A stretch of DNA of 64,000 bases from the NCBI GenBank assembly GCA_001839685.1, contig MLAK01000671.1:108883-172882 (forward strand), written 5' to 3'. The translations under genes and the position numbers were made by a program. Positions 20,005 to 28,735 of this stretch are shown here, piece by piece. The notes beneath the pieces are model-generated. The model made no database searches, had not been told where the DNA came from, and was given only the letters and a program-made list of their open reading frames with translations. The stretch comes from Tritrichomonas foetus. Taxonomy: Eukaryota > Parabasalia > Tritrichomonadida > Tritrichomonadidae. Every line of letters begins with the position of its first letter. The first letter of the stretch is position 1.

Positions 20005-20532
20005 ATGAGCTTTGATCCTTATCTCGAAGAATCAATTCGTTCATTCTTACCAGCCACTCCACCAATAGAATCGACGCAAAAAACAGAGAAACCGAAACGC
20101 CCGCCGAATGCCTACAATTTATTCTTCATGGAAAATCAAGCCACATTAAAGTCTGAAAATATTTTGCTTTCTGGAAACCAAGTTTCACAGGAGCTTGGCA
20201 AAAGATGGAAGGAAATGAATGAGGAGCAACGCAGACCATATATTGAACGGGCTGCAGCCATTCGTGAAAAGTTTAAGCAAGAAAATCCGGATTATCATTA
20301 CGAGAAAAAAGCAGACAAAAAGAAATTGAAGAGACCAAGAAACTTAGAACGAAACACGATAATGAATGAAAATACAGACTCGCATTTTACTTTCGACGTA
20401 TTAAGTTTTGTTATGTCATCAATGATTTCTCAGTCCGTTTTCCAAAATAAGGCATTAATCAATTCAATTAACTCGTCAGTTACGCCAGATTTACTTCCGA
20501 TTTTACTTCAAAATTTTTTTGAATCAAAATAA
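20005..20532 (+). CDS. HMG-box protein
   Basis: A 175-residue protein with one clear HMG box at ~29-99: KRPPNAYNLFFMENQ, LGKRWKEMNEEQRRPYIERA, then ENPDYHYEKK, giving the three-helix minor-groove DNA-binding fold. This pattern is the sequence-nonspecific HMGB/NHP6/TFAM type rather than SOX. After the box comes a basic segment (KKADKKKLKRPRN) that may be a nuclear signal, then a ~60-residue tail with hydrophobic character and no acidic stretch. Expected role: DNA bending in chromatin. The frame begins one codon earlier with TTG; ATG at 20005 chosen. Confidence 0.88.
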   Translation: MSFDPYLEESIRSFLPATPPIESTQKTEKPKRPPNAYNLFFMENQATLKSENILLSGNQVSQELGKRWKEMNEEQRRPYIERAAAIREKFKQENPDYHYEKKADKKKLKRPRNLERNTIMNENTDSHFTFDVLSFVMSSMISQSVFQNKALINSINSSVTPDLLPILLQNFFESK

Positions 20533-20550
20533 TAATCGCATTTCCCCATC

Positions 20551-20580
20551 AACTTTTTGTGACGTTTGCCACAAAAAGTT
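20551..20580. terminator. perfect 11-bp hairpin just after the HMG gene
   Basis: AACTTTTTGTG (20551-20561) and CACAAAAAGTT (20570-20580) pair perfectly around an 8-base loop, starting 18 bases after the HMG stop. It could mark the mRNA 3' end or bind a regulator. It also contains the AAAAAGTT octamer in both orientations. The function is unknown. Confidence 0.5.
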
Positions 20581-20714
20581 CGTGCGCAAATAACGCTTTT
20601 CTTCTCAAAGCGGAGAAACTGGAGTCTCAAAATACTGAAAAAGTTCTCTTTTGAGAAGATTTTTTTTTCTACCCCTTGATTTATGCTTATTTGTTTTTGT
20701 TTTTTTTTTGTTAT

Positions 20715-20721
20715 GTTTGAG
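20715..20721. repeat. target-site duplication, left copy
   Basis: GTTTGAG directly abuts the left terminus of the element; it is identical to 22319-22325. Confidence 0.7.
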
Positions 20722-21191
20722 TAGGGTGGCTTAATATCACCATCCCAGAATTTTCTTCACCACAGCATGGTGAGCTAGGTGGGTGATAAAAGTGGCATTT
20801 TAAAATGAACTTTAAAGTGAACGATTTGAATACTTCAATAATTGGAAGATTGAGAAGTTTAAACTATAATTTCACCATACATTTTTGACCTTCAATAAAA
20901 CATCCTATCATAAACATTCTTAGTTAACAATTTCATTATTAACCCATAATATTACCAAAGAGTATTTCAAAATATAAATTGGCTTTTGATTGAGGTGGAG
21001 TCTTTTTATTTTTCTTACTTTTTTTTTTTTTGTATTTCCTTTATTGTACTCTTTATTTTTATGATGATGGCATGAAAAATATCTGCATCGTGCACTTTGT
21101 AGTGAAGTTATACGCAAAATAGATTTCACCCATTCACCCATGGGTGAGNTGGGATTTTTATTTTTTGACCAATATTTGACCTTAAATTGTT

Positions 21192-21230
21192 AATTCACCC
21201 ATTTCACCCAGGTGGGTGAATGGGTGAATT
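21192..21230. repeat. internal palindrome in the transposon
   Basis: AATTCACCCATTTCACCCA (21192-21210) is followed at once by its near-perfect reverse complement (21211-21230, one base shorter). A related CACCCATGGGTG palindrome is at 21135-21146. The CACCCA/TGGGTG words are the same ones found in the terminal repeats, so they may be transposase-binding sites or ends of a nested copy. Confidence 0.7.
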
Positions 21231-21403
21231 TTGNAAAATTTAGATGAACTGTGTAATAGATTTAGAAGCTCAATATAAGCATCAATTAAGCAGAAAACTC
21301 AACATCCTTTCTTGAAAAGAAANACTAAAAGGATTTCCTTAATTAATAATTGAAGGTCAATATATAAGGTAAATTTATTTGTCACTTTTAAGAAAATAAA
21401 ACA

Positions 21404-21589
21404 ATGTATAATTGGGTTTCTGAAAAACGCCAAAATCCGAATGATTGCCAATCGCGGAAATATTATGTATGNCACAATCAAAGAATTAACAAAGTGACAG
21501 GAGAGACGGAAACATGCTTATATTCATATCGGTGTGATAGGAAAAATATGGATATAAATTATTTTTGGTGCCAAAAATTATTGCGATGA
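21404..21589 (+). pseudogene. possible transposon coding fragment
   Basis: A 61-codon frame inside the element, starting at an ATG, has protein-like segments (NWVSEKRQNPNDCQSRKYYV; GETETCLYSYRCDRKN) with Cys and His spacing that might belong to a zinc-binding DNA-recognition domain. One codon contains an N. Too short to name; it may be the remnant of the parental transposase. Confidence 0.3.
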
Positions 21590-22318
21590 GATATTCTTTT
21601 CAGTGGCTTAAAAAAAATAAAGAAACATTCATTAAAATCACAGAAATATCATTTTACAGTGGTATATCCTGATAAAGAATCTCATAAACATGTCGACATA
21701 TAATAAAATATTTTGAAAGTACATTCAATATTGTATGGTATTCATTTTTTGAAATATAGATTTTGACCATTGTTTCAAATTTCATTTGTCATTTATCACA
21801 TTCACTTCACATATTAATTCGCCTTTGAAAACGAATACACGATTTGAAAATAATTTTCACAGAAGAGTGCCACATTTCATGGCTCAATGCGAATGCATTT
21901 CATCAAAAATTAACAATTTTCTAAAAATAAAAATAAAAAAAAGGGTATTGAGAAACAATTTGTCCTTTTTGGATTTTGTTAACTAACTCAATGAAATCGA
22001 GCTAAGAATAAAAGACTTGCAATGTATCAAAATTTCCAAGTGTGTTATAGAGAATACAAGAATTATAGATATCAATTGTGCTTTTATTATTTCTATTAGA
22101 GCAAACCTATATTTGGAATAGGATTTTGTCACTTTAGATATACAATTATGTGTTAAATTCACCTGATTCGAATCTATCTGGTCAAAGATTAATGAAAACT
22201 TAGCAATTTAATCAAAATAAAATTTAAANGCTTTTTGATCGTCCGATGATATCATCTAAAAATGCTTTCACCAACTAAATTTAGAAAATCACCAAAAATC
22301 ACCCACAGCTCCACCCTA

Positions 22319-22325
22319 GTTTGAG
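22319..22325. repeat. target-site duplication, right copy
   Basis: GTTTGAG directly abuts the right terminus; it is identical to 20715-20721. Confidence 0.7.
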
Positions 22326-22855
22326 TTAATAAAAATTGCTATTTTTATTGTAACTATTTCTAATTCTTTTTTCGATGTTTTTTTTTCCTGATATTTGAAT
22401 TCATTAACCAACTTATTTTATTTTCCTGTACATAAACCTTTTGTTTCACTCAATCATATTTATTGATTTCCTGTATTCGATATCCATTTTAATGATAAAA
22501 AACATGAATTCTAAAATTAATGGAATTCTAAAATTTTTCTTTTATGATTGAAACCCTTTTAATTATTATAAAATAGGATTAACACATTATTTTATTTCTA
22601 GGTAGTGAAAGAAAGATGGTGAAAAATTCGAATTCTAATATTTTTGGAATTTGAAAATTGTTCTTTTATGATTGAAATTGTTTCACTGGTGTAATTACAA
22701 TGCGTATATATTATACAAAATCACTTCAATATATAGTTATAAAGTGTTTCATGTATATTCAGATTCATTCATTATAAATAAATTGAAAAGTTCTCAATTG
22801 AATAAAAATTTTGAGAATTTAAGGCGAAAATATTTACGTTTATAATTTTAAAGAA
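22326..22855. other. intergenic upstream of the TOG protein
   Basis: AT-rich spacer. A 40-base motif around AAAATT(C/T)GAATTCTAA...TTTTATGATTGAAA occurs twice in diverged form (about 22508-22556 and 22625-22680). No gene seen. Confidence 0.5.
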
Positions 22856-25800
22856 ATGACGACAAATAGCCCACCGATTCCAACTCTCAGAAATCGACAA
22901 CAAAATGTACGACAGGACTATGACTTCGATCATTTGGACGAGAATGCATTCCCTTCACAACCGCGCGGAACTCGAAATTCACCCAAGCAATTAGATGAAT
23001 TCGACGAAAACTCCATTCCTCCACCGAGACAAAACAAGGTTGTATATTCTCCTGACAATAGACCTATTAAACCAAGTCGAACAGATGGATACCCCAGCCC
23101 ATCTCAGTTTGATGAGAATTTAATCTTTAATAAAGGAAGAAATGCAACATTACCAAAAAATTCTCGAACAAGAACCACAAATACATCATCATCCCAGAAA
23201 ACTCGCTCACCAAAAGCTGCATATGATGATTTAGCAGAAACCAAGGAATCATCACCAACATTCCCAAAACGCAAACCACAAAGTCCTCCAAAAAATACTC
23301 CACAAAGTCCTGTTTTAGATGAAAATTTTGATCCTTTCAAAAGAAGCTCGAAAATTCCAAATTCGCCACCTATTCGTGGTTCTGCTCCAATTGATAATGA
23401 TTACGTTATTCCAACAGCAGGTTATGATTTAGACAATTTGCCATCTGAAGCATTCCAAGAAAATATACCAGTTGAAGAACCTGAAGTAGTCCCAAGGATT
23501 TTGTCTTTAACTTTACCACAAAGAGATTCACAACAAGATTCAGAAAGTGACACGGCTTTTACATTTTCTATGACAAAAGAAGCAGCACTTGCTGCCTATA
23601 GTGATTTTATTGATGCTGCAACACAAAAAATGATTGATTCTCGCGTTTTCAAACAAAGAATTAATGGTTTGAATATACTTCAAGAAAAGTTAGAAGGAAT
23701 TGACGATTTATCCGATTTAAGTCTTCCTGTTGTTCGTGGATTAGAAAAAAGTCCAGGATGGAACCAACCAAACACCATTGTTCATCAATTAGTTATCGAT
23801 ATTTTAAGGCATGTTGTTGTTAAATCGGAAAATATTTCAAAAGCAACTGTTTCTCTGATCATTCCATATCTTATTGAAAAGCTCTCTGATAGAAAACTTA
23901 AAACAGGAATCACTGAACTACTTAATATTATTGCTGAAGCTCTTTGTCCATCATTCATTGTTCAACAAACATGTGAAATCTGTGCAAAAGGAGCAAAATC
24001 AATAAACAAGAAAACTTTAGCCACTGCACTTGATATTTGTTCTGAAATTATTACTCTGTATGGACTTGGTAATATCAATGTAAATAATTTGATTCCACAT
24101 TTATTGAAACTCCTTCAGCATCAAACTACTGAAGTTAAGGCTTCTTCAACAACTATTGTGAAGTATTTATATAAAGAATTTGGACAGCCAATCGAACAAT
24201 GCCTTTCAGATTTATCTGGACCAATTTTAGATCGATTAAAGACTGAATTTCAATCATCTCAGTCACTTCCAGATCCAACTAAATCTTACCGTAGAGTTAG
24301 TGGATCTTCTAAAGTCCAAAAAATTAATATCAAAAGATCACCACTTTCAAAATACGTTCCTAACGAAGATATTGAAAATGCTACAACCACAAAGAAATGG
24401 GAAGATCAAAAAAGATTTTTAGATGCAGTGAAAAATGGCCTTCAAAGATGTAAGAATTCTATCACTAGTAATGATCTTGATCCAATTATCCGAGTTTTCA
24501 AAACATATCTTAATGATGGAAATAAGAATCTAGTTCTTAAATCCCTTCAATTATTAGAAGAAATTGCTAAAGCTTCAGATAAGGGTATTGCCAAAGAAGC
24601 ATCTGTTATTGCCTCAGGCACAATTTCTGCATGGTCTGATCAACGCGCAAATATTCGTGAACAAGCAACAAAGACAATTGATGCATTTTGTGTTCATTCT
24701 AATCCATCAGTCTTTATTAAAGCTTTTGCTGTAACGTCGTTTAAACCAAATTCAGATACTCGTTTAGAAATTGTGAAGTGGCTTCAATCTCATGTTGATG
24801 AGATTAACCAAAGCGATATGGAGAAGATCATTCCATTCGTTCTTCAATGTGTTGAGGATAGATCATCAATCACTCGACAAAGTGGCTTACAAATTGCAAT
24901 CGTCTTACGCGATTCATGTCCAGATGCTTTTGACTCAGCATTGAAAATTCTTCCAGATTCATCACAAAGAGAGATTTCAAAACACTTTGAATCCGCTCCA
25001 ACTCAAGCAAAACAAGCACCAAATTCACCAGAACGTAGCAAGAAGGTTGCATCCAAAGGATCTGCAGCACCAGCAAATACAGATAAGGCACAACAAAATG
25101 CTGGAGATGACAAATATCTGTCTAAGGATAAAACTTTACCACGCTTTGTATCAGTTCCAACACAAGGAAAGAAGATTAAGCGTCTTAAACAACAACAAGT
25201 TAACCTTGGTCTTGCAATGATTGCTAATAAACAAATGATTGCAACCGTCCAAGAAAAAGCTAAATATGATGCCCAAACTATCTTTCCAACAACTGTATTC
25301 CAAAAACTATTTTCAACGATTGCAACAGATCAACTTGATGCCATTACTGAATTAAAGAATATATTCTCAATAGATCCACAACTTATTTGCATGTGCAGTG
25401 ATATTCTTGTACGATGGGTTGCAGGGAAATTCTTTGAAAAGAACAACAAAGTTATAACAGAAGGAGTTAATTTCTTAATGACGGTATTTCATGATGATTC
25501 TGTTTCAATCCAAGAAATGGAAATAATTGTTCCTCTAGTTTTTTGGTCAGTTGATTCAAAGCCACACCAAGTTGTTGAAACTACTTTTGATCTCTTATTT
25601 GTTGTAAGAACTCATTCTGATCCAACTGAATATTCTACAGTCCTTAGATCTTGCATTGACATGTGTAATGATAAAACCTTGGTTCATCTATTTAGTGAGC
25701 TTCAGTTTACTGTTATTGATGACCCACGTAATTCTACAATATTTACAGAAATTATTGGATTCCTTGAACATAAAAGTGATGAAGTTGCTGCGGCTTGTGG

Positions 25801-27052
25801 AGGTGTTCTTGCATTACTTGCAAGAAGAATGCAACCAGAGGTTCTTTCTTCAATTTATGATGGTCTTTCTCCAGACAAGCGTGATGCACTTTCAACAGTT
25901 GTGCCAATCGAGCCAACCAATACTCTTAACTTCGATAGTTTCAATAGGCTTGCATCAATCGAAAAGATAAGAATATGTCGTCGATTATTGGAGCTTTTGA
26001 AGACAAAACTTTCTATGGTTCAACCAAATGCAGACATGATTCTTGAAGCACTTCTTCATGAACTGTGCTGCCAAGATACAGATTTTACAGCAATGCGTCT
26101 TGTATTGTTTTCCATTCATAGTATGCTGATGTATTGCACTATTAAAGATGCTGACTTAAACAGAGCTCTTCAGGCAGTCACTTTCTTTGGCAATAGATGG
26201 CAACGCAAACTTGTTCTATTAGATGGCGCTTCAATAGCTCAAACAATCAATTCTATACTTTTCAAACTCTTTGAAAAGATTCCACCAGCTACACTTTTCT
26301 CCCTTCTTTTAGAAGGAATGTCTAATTTTAGAGGAGCAATTCCAGCTGATTCATTCTATTGTAAATGTTGGGTAGCCATTGCAAACCAAATCGAGGAAAT
26401 GATTCAGCCAGGTGATTCACAGAGACTTATACAATTTGCTCGAGAAAAACATGATGAATTTGGCTCGGATGATGTTCGTGGAAAATTATGTAATGCGTTA
26501 ATCTATACTTTATCAGGTAAAAAGAAAGCAAATGAATCTCAGCAACAGCAACAGCAACGACAACAGACTACACGAGAAGCACTTGCTCGTTCACTTCAAA
26601 GATCTCCTGGTAAAACAATCAACAGAGACACTCCAACATCATCCATTCAAACGCCAACACGGAACCAAGAATCTACGAAAAAGTCACCTGAAAGAGTTCC
26701 TTTTGAATCTAAATTTACATCACAGAGAACAACAACCACGGCAACTACAGCTTCAACAACAACAACAACGGCTTCAACAACTCGAACTACAGCAGGCTTA
26801 ACATCCTCATCCACAGTATCAAGTCGATTTATCACGCCTTCCACATCAACAACTTCAACTACTGGCGCAACTTCGGGTACATCTACAATAGCATCAACAA
26901 CAACAACAAATACAAATTCTACTACATCTGGAGCAGCAGCTACAGGAACAACAGCGGTTACAGGAACAACAGCAGCTAGAACAAGACCAACAGCAGATAG
27001 TACTCAATTATTAAAGCAACGATTAACGATGTTGAAGCAAAGATGGGGTTGA
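22856..27052 (+). CDS. XMAP215/ch-TOG-like microtubule protein (TOG/HEAT repeats)
   Basis: A 1398-residue protein. Residues 1-235 are disordered and proline/serine-rich. Three HEAT arrays follow: ~237-455, ~515-725 and ~815-1030. The first and second look like TOG domains of the XMAP215/Dis1/ch-TOG family, with the typical LPVVRGLEKSPGWNQPN and IPYLIEKLSDRKLKTGITEL features: the pattern 'hhpxhhEKhxDxKxxxxhxE' is diagnostic. Such proteins bind tubulin dimers and speed microtubule polymerisation at plus ends and spindle poles. The C-terminal ~170 residues are an unusually long Ser/Thr/Ala-rich low-complexity tail followed by a short basic helix (LLKQRLTMLKQRWG). Fewer TOG domains are seen than the five of animals. 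CLASP is the main alternative. Confidence 0.72.
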   Translation: MTTNSPPIPTLRNRQQNVRQDYDFDHLDENAFPSQPRGTRNSPKQLDEFDENSIPPPRQNKVVYSPDNRPIKPSRTDGYPSPSQFDENLIFNKGRNATLPKNSRTRTTNTSSSQKTRSPKAAYDDLAETKESSPTFPKRKPQSPPKNTPQSPVLDENFDPFKRSSKIPNSPPIRGSAPIDNDYVIPTAGYDLDNLPSEAFQENIPVEEPEVVPRILSLTLPQRDSQQDSESDTAFTFSMTKEAALAAYSDFIDAATQKMIDSRVFKQRINGLNILQEKLEGIDDLSDLSLPVVRGLEKSPGWNQPNTIVHQLVIDILRHVVVKSENISKATVSLIIPYLIEKLSDRKLKTGITELLNIIAEALCPSFIVQQTCEICAKGAKSINKKTLATALDICSEIITLYGLGNINVNNLIPHLLKLLQHQTTEVKASSTTIVKYLYKEFGQPIEQCLSDLSGPILDRLKTEFQSSQSLPDPTKSYRRVSGSSKVQKINIKRSPLSKYVPNEDIENATTTKKWEDQKRFLDAVKNGLQRCKNSITSNDLDPIIRVFKTYLNDGNKNLVLKSLQLLEEIAKASDKGIAKEASVIASGTISAWSDQRANIREQATKTIDAFCVHSNPSVFIKAFAVTSFKPNSDTRLEIVKWLQSHVDEINQSDMEKIIPFVLQCVEDRSSITRQSGLQIAIVLRDSCPDAFDSALKILPDSSQREISKHFESAPTQAKQAPNSPERSKKVASKGSAAPANTDKAQQNAGDDKYLSKDKTLPRFVSVPTQGKKIKRLKQQQVNLGLAMIANKQMIATVQEKAKYDAQTIFPTTVFQKLFSTIATDQLDAITELKNIFSIDPQLICMCSDILVRWVAGKFFEKNNKVITEGVNFLMTVFHDDSVSIQEMEIIVPLVFWSVDSKPHQVVETTFDLLFVVRTHSDPTEYSTVLRSCIDMCNDKTLVHLFSELQFTVIDDPRNSTIFTEIIGFLEHKSDEVAAACGGVLALLARRMQPEVLSSIYDGLSPDKRDALSTVVPIEPTNTLNFDSFNRLASIEKIRICRRLLELLKTKLSMVQPNADMILEALLHELCCQDTDFTAMRLVLFSIHSMLMYCTIKDADLNRALQAVTFFGNRWQRKLVLLDGASIAQTINSILFKLFEKIPPATLFSLLLEGMSNFRGAIPADSFYCKCWVAIANQIEEMIQPGDSQRLIQFAREKHDEFGSDDVRGKLCNALIYTLSGKKKANESQQQQQQRQQTTREALARSLQRSPGKTINRDTPTSSIQTPTRNQESTKKSPERVPFESKFTSQRTTTTATTASTTTTTASTTRTTAGLTSSSTVSSRFITPSTSTTSTTGATSGTSTIASTTTTNTNSTTSGAAATGTTAVTGTTAARTRPTADSTQLLKQRLTMLKQRWG

Positions 27053-27569
27053 GCTTTAATTCATTGTTTGAAAAACAAAGAAAATAAGATTTCTTTATTA
27101 TTATTTAAAAACCAATTATATATCATTTGCGAATTTTTCTATTTGGAAAATTTTCCATTTTCATTATTCAAAATAGATTTTGATAAATAAGCCATCAAGA
27201 AAGAAAAATTGATTTAATAGATATTCTCAATCAATATCGATATGATTACACTAAAGTATGATTGAATATTAATGATAGACAGCACGAACAGTAAAGAAAA
27301 ATATGATGAGAAAACTCGGAGAGTTTTTACAGATTGGAAGATGATACACTTATTATATCGTCTGATCTATACATGACATTTCATAATGTTTAAAATGTTA
27401 CCTATCTTTCTATCATTCAATCAAAAGCAAATCATGATTTCATATCACTTGATAGATGAATAAAATTGACTAAAAAATGATATGAAACTTTATCGTAGGT
27501 GATATGATGTTCTCATTATATTTACATCATATTGAATTTTTTCAATCAATTTGTTATCATTTCACATAA
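27053..27569. other. intergenic, no gene seen
   Basis: AT-rich spacer; the last 13 bases hold the initiator-like site of the next gene. No frame or repeat of note. Confidence 0.6.
27557..27562 (+). promoter_or_regulatory. initiator-like TCATTT
   Basis: It matches the trichomonad TCA(Y)(W) initiator; the A at 27559 would give an 11-base leader before the ATG at 27570. Confidence 0.45.
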
Positions 27570-28295
27570 ATGAAAGTTCTCATTCTCATCGCCCACTCTG
27601 ATAGAAACGGTAAATCTCATTCCCACCGAGTTGCTGAATCATCTAGACAGGCTCTCATTGAAGCCGGGCATGAAGTTCGTGTTGTTGATTTAGTCAATAC
27701 TGGATTCACAAAATCCCTCACGCAGGATGACTTTATTGAGTTGCACGATCAAAGTAGATTCAATTGTGCCTTTGAATTCCAAAAGGGAAACATTTCTAAA
27801 GAAATTGAAGAACAATGCGATAATCTCGAATGGGCAACACATGTAATTGCGTGCGGACCGATGTGGTGGCTCAATTTTCCAGCTGTTTTCTATATCTGGA
27901 TGGAAAAAGTTTTCTGTGCAATGAGCACAAGAATTCCAAATTCCTCACTTTGGGAAAACGGTCCAAATCGTGGAAAGAAGATAATGTTGTGTATTACAAC
28001 AGCTTCATCCAATGAAAACTTTTCACATGGCTCATTTTTAACAAGCGTTGATGGAATTTTCTATCAAACTCTCATCGGCTTATTCGGTTCAGGATTTACT
28101 GTTTTGAGAAGTCAGCCATTCTTTGGAGCAATGAGGCAGACCGATGAAGAATTCAATGAAGTTCTTGAAAAATGGAAAAAGCATGTTGTTGATATTGATT
28201 CAAGAGAACCATTGAATTTCCACAGAGAAGGATTAAATGAACAAGGTCTTGATGGATGTCAGCAAATATGTGCACTTCCAAACCCACTCTTATGA
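27570..28295 (+). CDS. flavodoxin-fold NAD(P)H oxidoreductase, paralogue 1
   Basis: A 241-residue protein of the Flavodoxin_2 group (NQO1/NQO2, MdaB, KefF/YwrO relatives). It begins directly with the first beta strand MKVLILIAHSD and an FMN/FAD phosphate loop; GKSHSHRVAE lies in the loop/helix. The central GPMWWLNFPAVFYIWMEKVF segment is the family signature (xPxWWxxxPAxxKxWxxRxF in relatives). It should carry out two-electron reduction of quinones, nitro compounds or similar with NAD(P)H and flavin, in the cytosol. A close paralogue lies on the opposite strand at 52099-52827. The substrate is unknown. Confidence 0.85.
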   Translation: MKVLILIAHSDRNGKSHSHRVAESSRQALIEAGHEVRVVDLVNTGFTKSLTQDDFIELHDQSRFNCAFEFQKGNISKEIEEQCDNLEWATHVIACGPMWWLNFPAVFYIWMEKVFCAMSTRIPNSSLWENGPNRGKKIMLCITTASSNENFSHGSFLTSVDGIFYQTLIGLFGSGFTVLRSQPFFGAMRQTDEEFNEVLEKWKKHVVDIDSREPLNFHREGLNEQGLDGCQQICALPNPLL

Positions 28296-28735
28296 ATGAA
28301 ATGAAATTTTTGTATAAACAAAATTTTTTTCTCATTAAAATATCTTTTTTATTTCAGGATAATTTAGCTACATCGGAATATTTTCCATTTTGTTGCCCAT
28401 GAGGATGCATGACACCAAACATGCATTTTTCTTTTCATGTAATATTAATATTACTATTCTGATTTTTCAGAAGATAAAAATGGTTATTCAAAGAATTTGA
28501 TATCATCACATCCAAAATTCTCACTTCACCATTTTTGCTGTGGTACATTTTTGTGTCTTTAAAAGTATCTATAAGCAACAAGCATACAAAATAAAGTTAA
28601 TTTTTTTATTTTTGGATAATAGAGAACATCATGAGGATCTAGTTTTAATCTGATAATTGAGAGTTAATAAAAGCTGGGTTAACCAATAATTTGGTTGACC
28701 GTTTAAACCTATTTGGTCACTCACAATTGTTTGCG
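28296..28735. other. intergenic, STT3 promoter region
   Basis: AT-rich spacer between two plus-strand genes. TCACAA at 28721-28726 fits the trichomonad initiator pattern and would give a 13-base leader before the STT3 ATG. No gene seen. Confidence 0.5.
28721..28726 (+). promoter_or_regulatory. initiator-like TCACAA
   Basis: TCA followed by C and A fits TCA(Y)(W). The distance to the ATG (13 bases from the A) is typical for trichomonads. Inferred. Confidence 0.4.

Larger units (their letters stand above)
20722..22318. mobile_element. 1.6 kb DNA transposon, terminal inverted repeats and 7-base target duplication
   Basis: The left end begins TAGGGTGG (20722) and the right end finishes CCACCCTA (22318). 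A further matching block lies inside each end: GAGCTAGGTGGGTGAT at 20772-20787 and its complement ATCACCCACAGCTC at 22298-22311. Immediately outside, GTTTGAG is present on both sides (20715-20721 and 22319-22325), an exact 7-base target-site duplication (8 if the adjoining T is counted). Five isolated N calls (21149, 21234, 21323, 21472, 22229) fall inside, as expected when many diverged copies are collapsed. There is no intact transposase, so it is non-autonomous or decayed. The superfamily is not assigned; target length is compatible with hAT or Mutator-like elements. Confidence 0.75.

Noticed and set aside
28691..28735. N-terminal extension of STT3
   Set aside because: Opens with TTG, not ATG, and lies upstream of an initiator-like site; same reasoning applied to the extensions of eIF3i, PDI, HMG, BTB, the transposase-like gene and oxidoreductase 2.
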